Assembly (NCBI GenBank): GCA_005879045.1
Contig: VBLV01000140.1
Coordinates: 1-5,316, forward strand
Direction: 5' to 3'
Source: Methanobacteriota archaeon
GTDB lineage: Archaea > Thermoplasmatota > Thermoplasmata > RBG-16-68-12
Length of the DNA stretch: 5,316 nt
The notes under the pieces are model-generated. The model was not told the DNA's origin. It searched no databases and saw only the letters and a list, made by a program, of their open reading frames with translations. The stretch's first letter is position 1, and the number at the start of each line of letters is the position of its first letter. Of this stretch, positions 4,009 to 5,316 are shown piece after piece. The position numbers were made by a program, and so were the translations under genes.

Positions 4009-4686
4009 TCAATCACGAGGGGATCGACTCACTGCGGCGAGGGGCCGGAACGGCCTGCTTCTCCGGGTCTCTCCCGCGGAATCGGATGCCGCGAAGAAAG
4101 CGACAACCGTGGCGGCGAGGAACACGATGACGACAAAGGGGGCCATGAACCACCCCGGGCCCCCACCCCATGTGTAGGTCATGCCCCGCTCCGTGTAGGA
4201 GCCAAAAAAATTCGTAAAGAAAGCTCCGTCGGAGGAGAGTCCTACGGGGAGGGCGAAGTAGAAGTAGATCGGTGCGACCATCAGGGTGATGGAGCCAAGG
4301 AGGCCGGTGACGAGGATCCCGACGGCGAACTTCCTCTCGAAGATGGCGAGGATCAGAAAAGCGAGTTCAAAGACGGAGAGGGCCAGAGCCGTCAGCACCA
4401 GACCGTAGGTCTGCGGGAAATACGTGTAATGTCGGATGCTGTCCGTGTAGTAATCCTGACAAGACCCCTCGACACACATGCCCCCCAGATAATATCGCTG
4501 CGTTTCATTCCACGGGCTGCCATAGTGGAGGTCCCACCACGGAAGCGAGGCGACGACGAGCACGAGACTAATGGTTAGGGTCACGAACACCAGTGCCGCG
4601 ACAAGGGCCGCGGGCGTCCTCGGTCCGAACCCCCGTGGGAGATTGTGACGAGGATACGCGCGCGGAATCCCGTTGTCCCGTTGCAA
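4009..4686 (-). CDS. Four-helix membrane protein of unknown function
   Basis: This 225-residue protein has four hydrophobic helices at about residues 27-48, 93-116, 120-146 and 179-200. Both ends are basic and probably cytoplasmic. The first external loop (49-92) is aromatic-rich: PWWDLHYG (49-56) and a closely spaced cysteine pair CVEGSC (C71, C76) that could form a disulfide. The second external loop has FFTNFFGSYTERG and YTWGGGPGW (171-179). This topology and loop-1 pattern resemble tetraspan proteins of claudin type, but I cannot claim homology. TTG 4686 is the only usable start: a stop lies five codons upstream (4699-4701), GAGGGG sits about 6 bases before it, and a TATA element is centred near 4733. 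The gene is convergent with the GYD-like gene, 27 bases apart. Codon bias matches the neighbouring genes. Confidence 0.75.
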   Translation of the reverse strand: MQRDNGIPRAYPRHNLPRGFGPRTPAALVAALVFVTLTISLVLVVASLPWWDLHYGSPWNETQRYYLGGMCVEGSCQDYYTDSIRHYTYFPQTYGLVLTALALSVFELAFLILAIFERKFAVGILVTGLLGSITLMVAPIYFYFALPVGLSSDGAFFTNFFGSYTERGMTYTWGGGPGWFMAPFVVIVFLAATVVAFFAASDSAGETRRSRPFRPLAAVSRSPRD

Positions 4687-4728
4687 AGTCGATCCCCTCT
4701 ACCCCAACATGATTAGGCCCCCGATGGT

Positions 4729-4736
4729 AGTTAAGC
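4729..4736 (-). promoter_or_regulatory. TATA box of the four-helix membrane protein gene
   Basis: The minus strand reads GCTTAACT, similar to the element before the Trm112-like gene. It is centred about 47 bases upstream of TTG 4686, which predicts a leader of about 20 bases carrying the GAGGGG ribosome binding site. Confidence 0.5.
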
Positions 4737-4805
4737 CCTCCCTCAAAGGGAACGCCAGGAACGGGGTTGGAGGCCGGATCTGCAAAGCGATCCCCGGAGA
4801 TTGAA

Positions 4806-4859
4806 ATGCGGCCACACGGAGACAATCGGCCCATTCCCGAGTTCAAGTGGATGTGGTGA
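4806..4859 (+). pseudogene. Remnant or microprotein sharing the C-terminal tail of the GYD-like protein
   Basis: The frame ending in TGA 4857-4859 reads MRPHGDNRPIPEFKWMW from ATG 4806. Its tail PIPEFKWMW-stop matches PIEEFKWTW-stop of the GYD-like protein, and 23 of the last 30 bases are identical, including GAGTTCAAGTGG and TGGTGA. Upstream of the tail I see no similarity to the rest of the GYD-like protein. The simplest reading is the 3' remnant of a second GYD-like gene whose body was lost or replaced. A real microprotein is also possible, since GGAGA lies about 8 bases before the ATG and an in-frame TTG at 4767 would give 30 residues. Confidence 0.45.
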
Positions 4860-5245
4860 CCCGCTCAACGCGGTCTCAGTTCGCTCCGGTGACAAACGGG
4901 AAAAGCGCTAGTGTCGCCTTGGAGGGAGAGGGTTGACGACACCAGCGCAACATCGTAACCGGCGAAATGCCGGGTCCGACGTCCCTTCCAAGGGGCGGGG
5001 ATATTAACGGGTTATTGTACGCTGGTGAAATTGAGCTCGGGGGGTTGTCCCTAGAAAGGGAAGATCGCACGTGCGGTTGTATGCGTGTCGAGTCAATCGT
5101 GCTAGAAAAGGATCTGCGCCCGCTAGGCTCGCTGTCTGATCCCTCCGGTGGAGGTGCGGCTTCATCCTGCCATGCTCTCTGAGAATCCGGGATTAGTGTT
5201 GACCCGTCATGGGCGGGGGCTTTTCGGTCGGAGCTCACGCTGCGC
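4860..5245. other. Gene-free region rich in short hairpins, possible structured RNA
   Basis: No frame here has the GC-rich third positions of the neighbouring genes. The plus frame 4967-5182 and the minus frame 4876-5286 are open but look non-coding. The stretch holds many perfect short stems: CCGGC/GCCGG (4959-4973), TCCCT/AGGGA (5048-5061), the palindrome CGCACGTGCG (5066-5075), CCTCC/GGAGG (5142-5154) and AATCC/GGATT (5184-5194). It also has two longer-range pairs, 4905-4916 with 4937-4948 and 4917-4926 with 4983-4993. I do not recognise RNase P RNA, SRP RNA, tRNA, rRNA or a known riboswitch. A non-coding RNA or degraded mobile DNA are both possible. Confidence 0.3.
4905..4948. repeat. Imperfect 12-base inverted repeat
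   Basis: GCGCTAGTGTCG (4905-4916) pairs with CGACACCAGCGC (4937-4948) at 11 of 12 positions, around a 20-base purine-rich loop. The octamer CGCTGGTG of the right arm's complement also appears directly at 5020-5027. Confidence 0.6.
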
Positions 5246-5264
5246 GAAAAAGAAAATGAAGAAA
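5246..5264 (-). terminator. T-rich terminator for a leftward gene
   Basis: The minus strand reads TTTCTTCATTTTCTTTTTC, the only such T-rich run in this GC-rich window. It lies 19-37 bases beyond the stop codon of the partial leftward frame at the right edge. Archaeal transcription commonly ends at such oligo-T stretches without needing a hairpin. Confidence 0.45.
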
Positions 5265-5282
5265 GGGGAAAGGGGTTCGGTC

Positions 5283-5316
5283 TCATCGGAACTTTCCGGT
5301 GGCAAGGATGGTCGAG
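5283..5316 (-). CDS. Probable C-terminal end of a leftward gene (runs off right edge)
   Basis: Reading leftward from the edge, the frame gives STILATGKFR followed by TGA (5285-5283), with GC-biased third positions like the firm genes and a T-rich terminator just beyond. Only ten codons are visible, so the family cannot be named. The call rests on codon pattern and the terminator and is tentative. Confidence 0.3.
   Translation of the reverse strand, partial: STILATGKFR

Noticed and set aside
5062..5080. GATCGCACGTGCGGTT resembles the 3' half of a group II intron domain V
   Set aside because: The matching 5' half (GAGCCG..GCG) and the AGC/bulge features are absent nearby, and no reverse transcriptase is present.
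4967..5182. Plus-strand frame of 71 codons
   Set aside because: Third-position GC is clearly lower than in the firm genes. There is no ribosome binding site or TATA box at good spacing, and it covers several hairpins.
4876..5286. Minus-strand frame of 136 codons in the gene-free region
   Set aside because: Ser/Pro-rich, no hydrophobic core, weak codon bias, and it begins inside the terminator region of another leftward gene.
1..5316. CRISPR array, insertion sequence or prophage
   Set aside because: No regularly spaced repeats, transposase, integrase or phage-like genes were seen anywhere in the window.

Overview
The window looks like a high-GC euryarchaeal chromosome segment, probably from an uncultured member of the Thermoplasmatota or a related lineage. 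Three things support this. The protein repertoire is archaeal: an STT3/AglB oligosaccharyltransferase, Tsr3, a Trm112-like zinc protein, a C/D box sRNA, and RDD and GYD-like small proteins. Several genes have archaeal TATA boxes 27-30 bases upstream of the start codon, which implies leaderless mRNAs. Several starts are GTG or TTG with GGAG/GAGG ribosome binding sites. Phylum-level placement is inference.

Layout, left to right. Bases 1-753 (minus) hold the N-terminal 251 codons of an STT3/AglB oligosaccharyltransferase that runs off the left edge, with a palindromic TATA box upstream. A divergent leaderless gene at 929-1105 encodes a 58-residue Trm112-like zinc protein. Bases 1106-1450 are gene-poor, with one weak small ORF. 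Bases 1451-1673 encode a small two-helix membrane protein whose start appears to be separated from its body by a one-base frameshift. It converges on and overlaps the 3' end of a leftward two-gene operon: a class I SAM methyltransferase (2136-2957) followed by Tsr3 (1666-2124). Upstream of that operon, on the plus strand at 3063-3121, lies a textbook archaeal C/D box guide sRNA. Then come an RDD membrane protein (3180-3674, plus), a GYD/dimeric alpha-beta barrel-like small protein (3727-3981, plus) and a convergent four-helix membrane protein (4009-4686, minus).

Bases 4687-5282 contain no convincing gene. They do hold a short peptide whose last eight codons nearly duplicate the C-terminus of the GYD-like protein, and a series of inverted repeats. 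The last 34 bases probably hold the C-terminal codons of another leftward gene, followed by a T-rich terminator.

Functionally, the middle of the window is enriched for RNA modification: Tsr3 (rRNA acp transfer), the 2'-O-methylation guide sRNA, a methyltransferase of unknown substrate, and a Trm112-like methyltransferase activator. The strongest individual find is the C/D box sRNA. The most intriguing loose ends are the duplicated GYD tail, a Tsr3 that looks internally shortened, and the structured gene-free region at 4860-5245.
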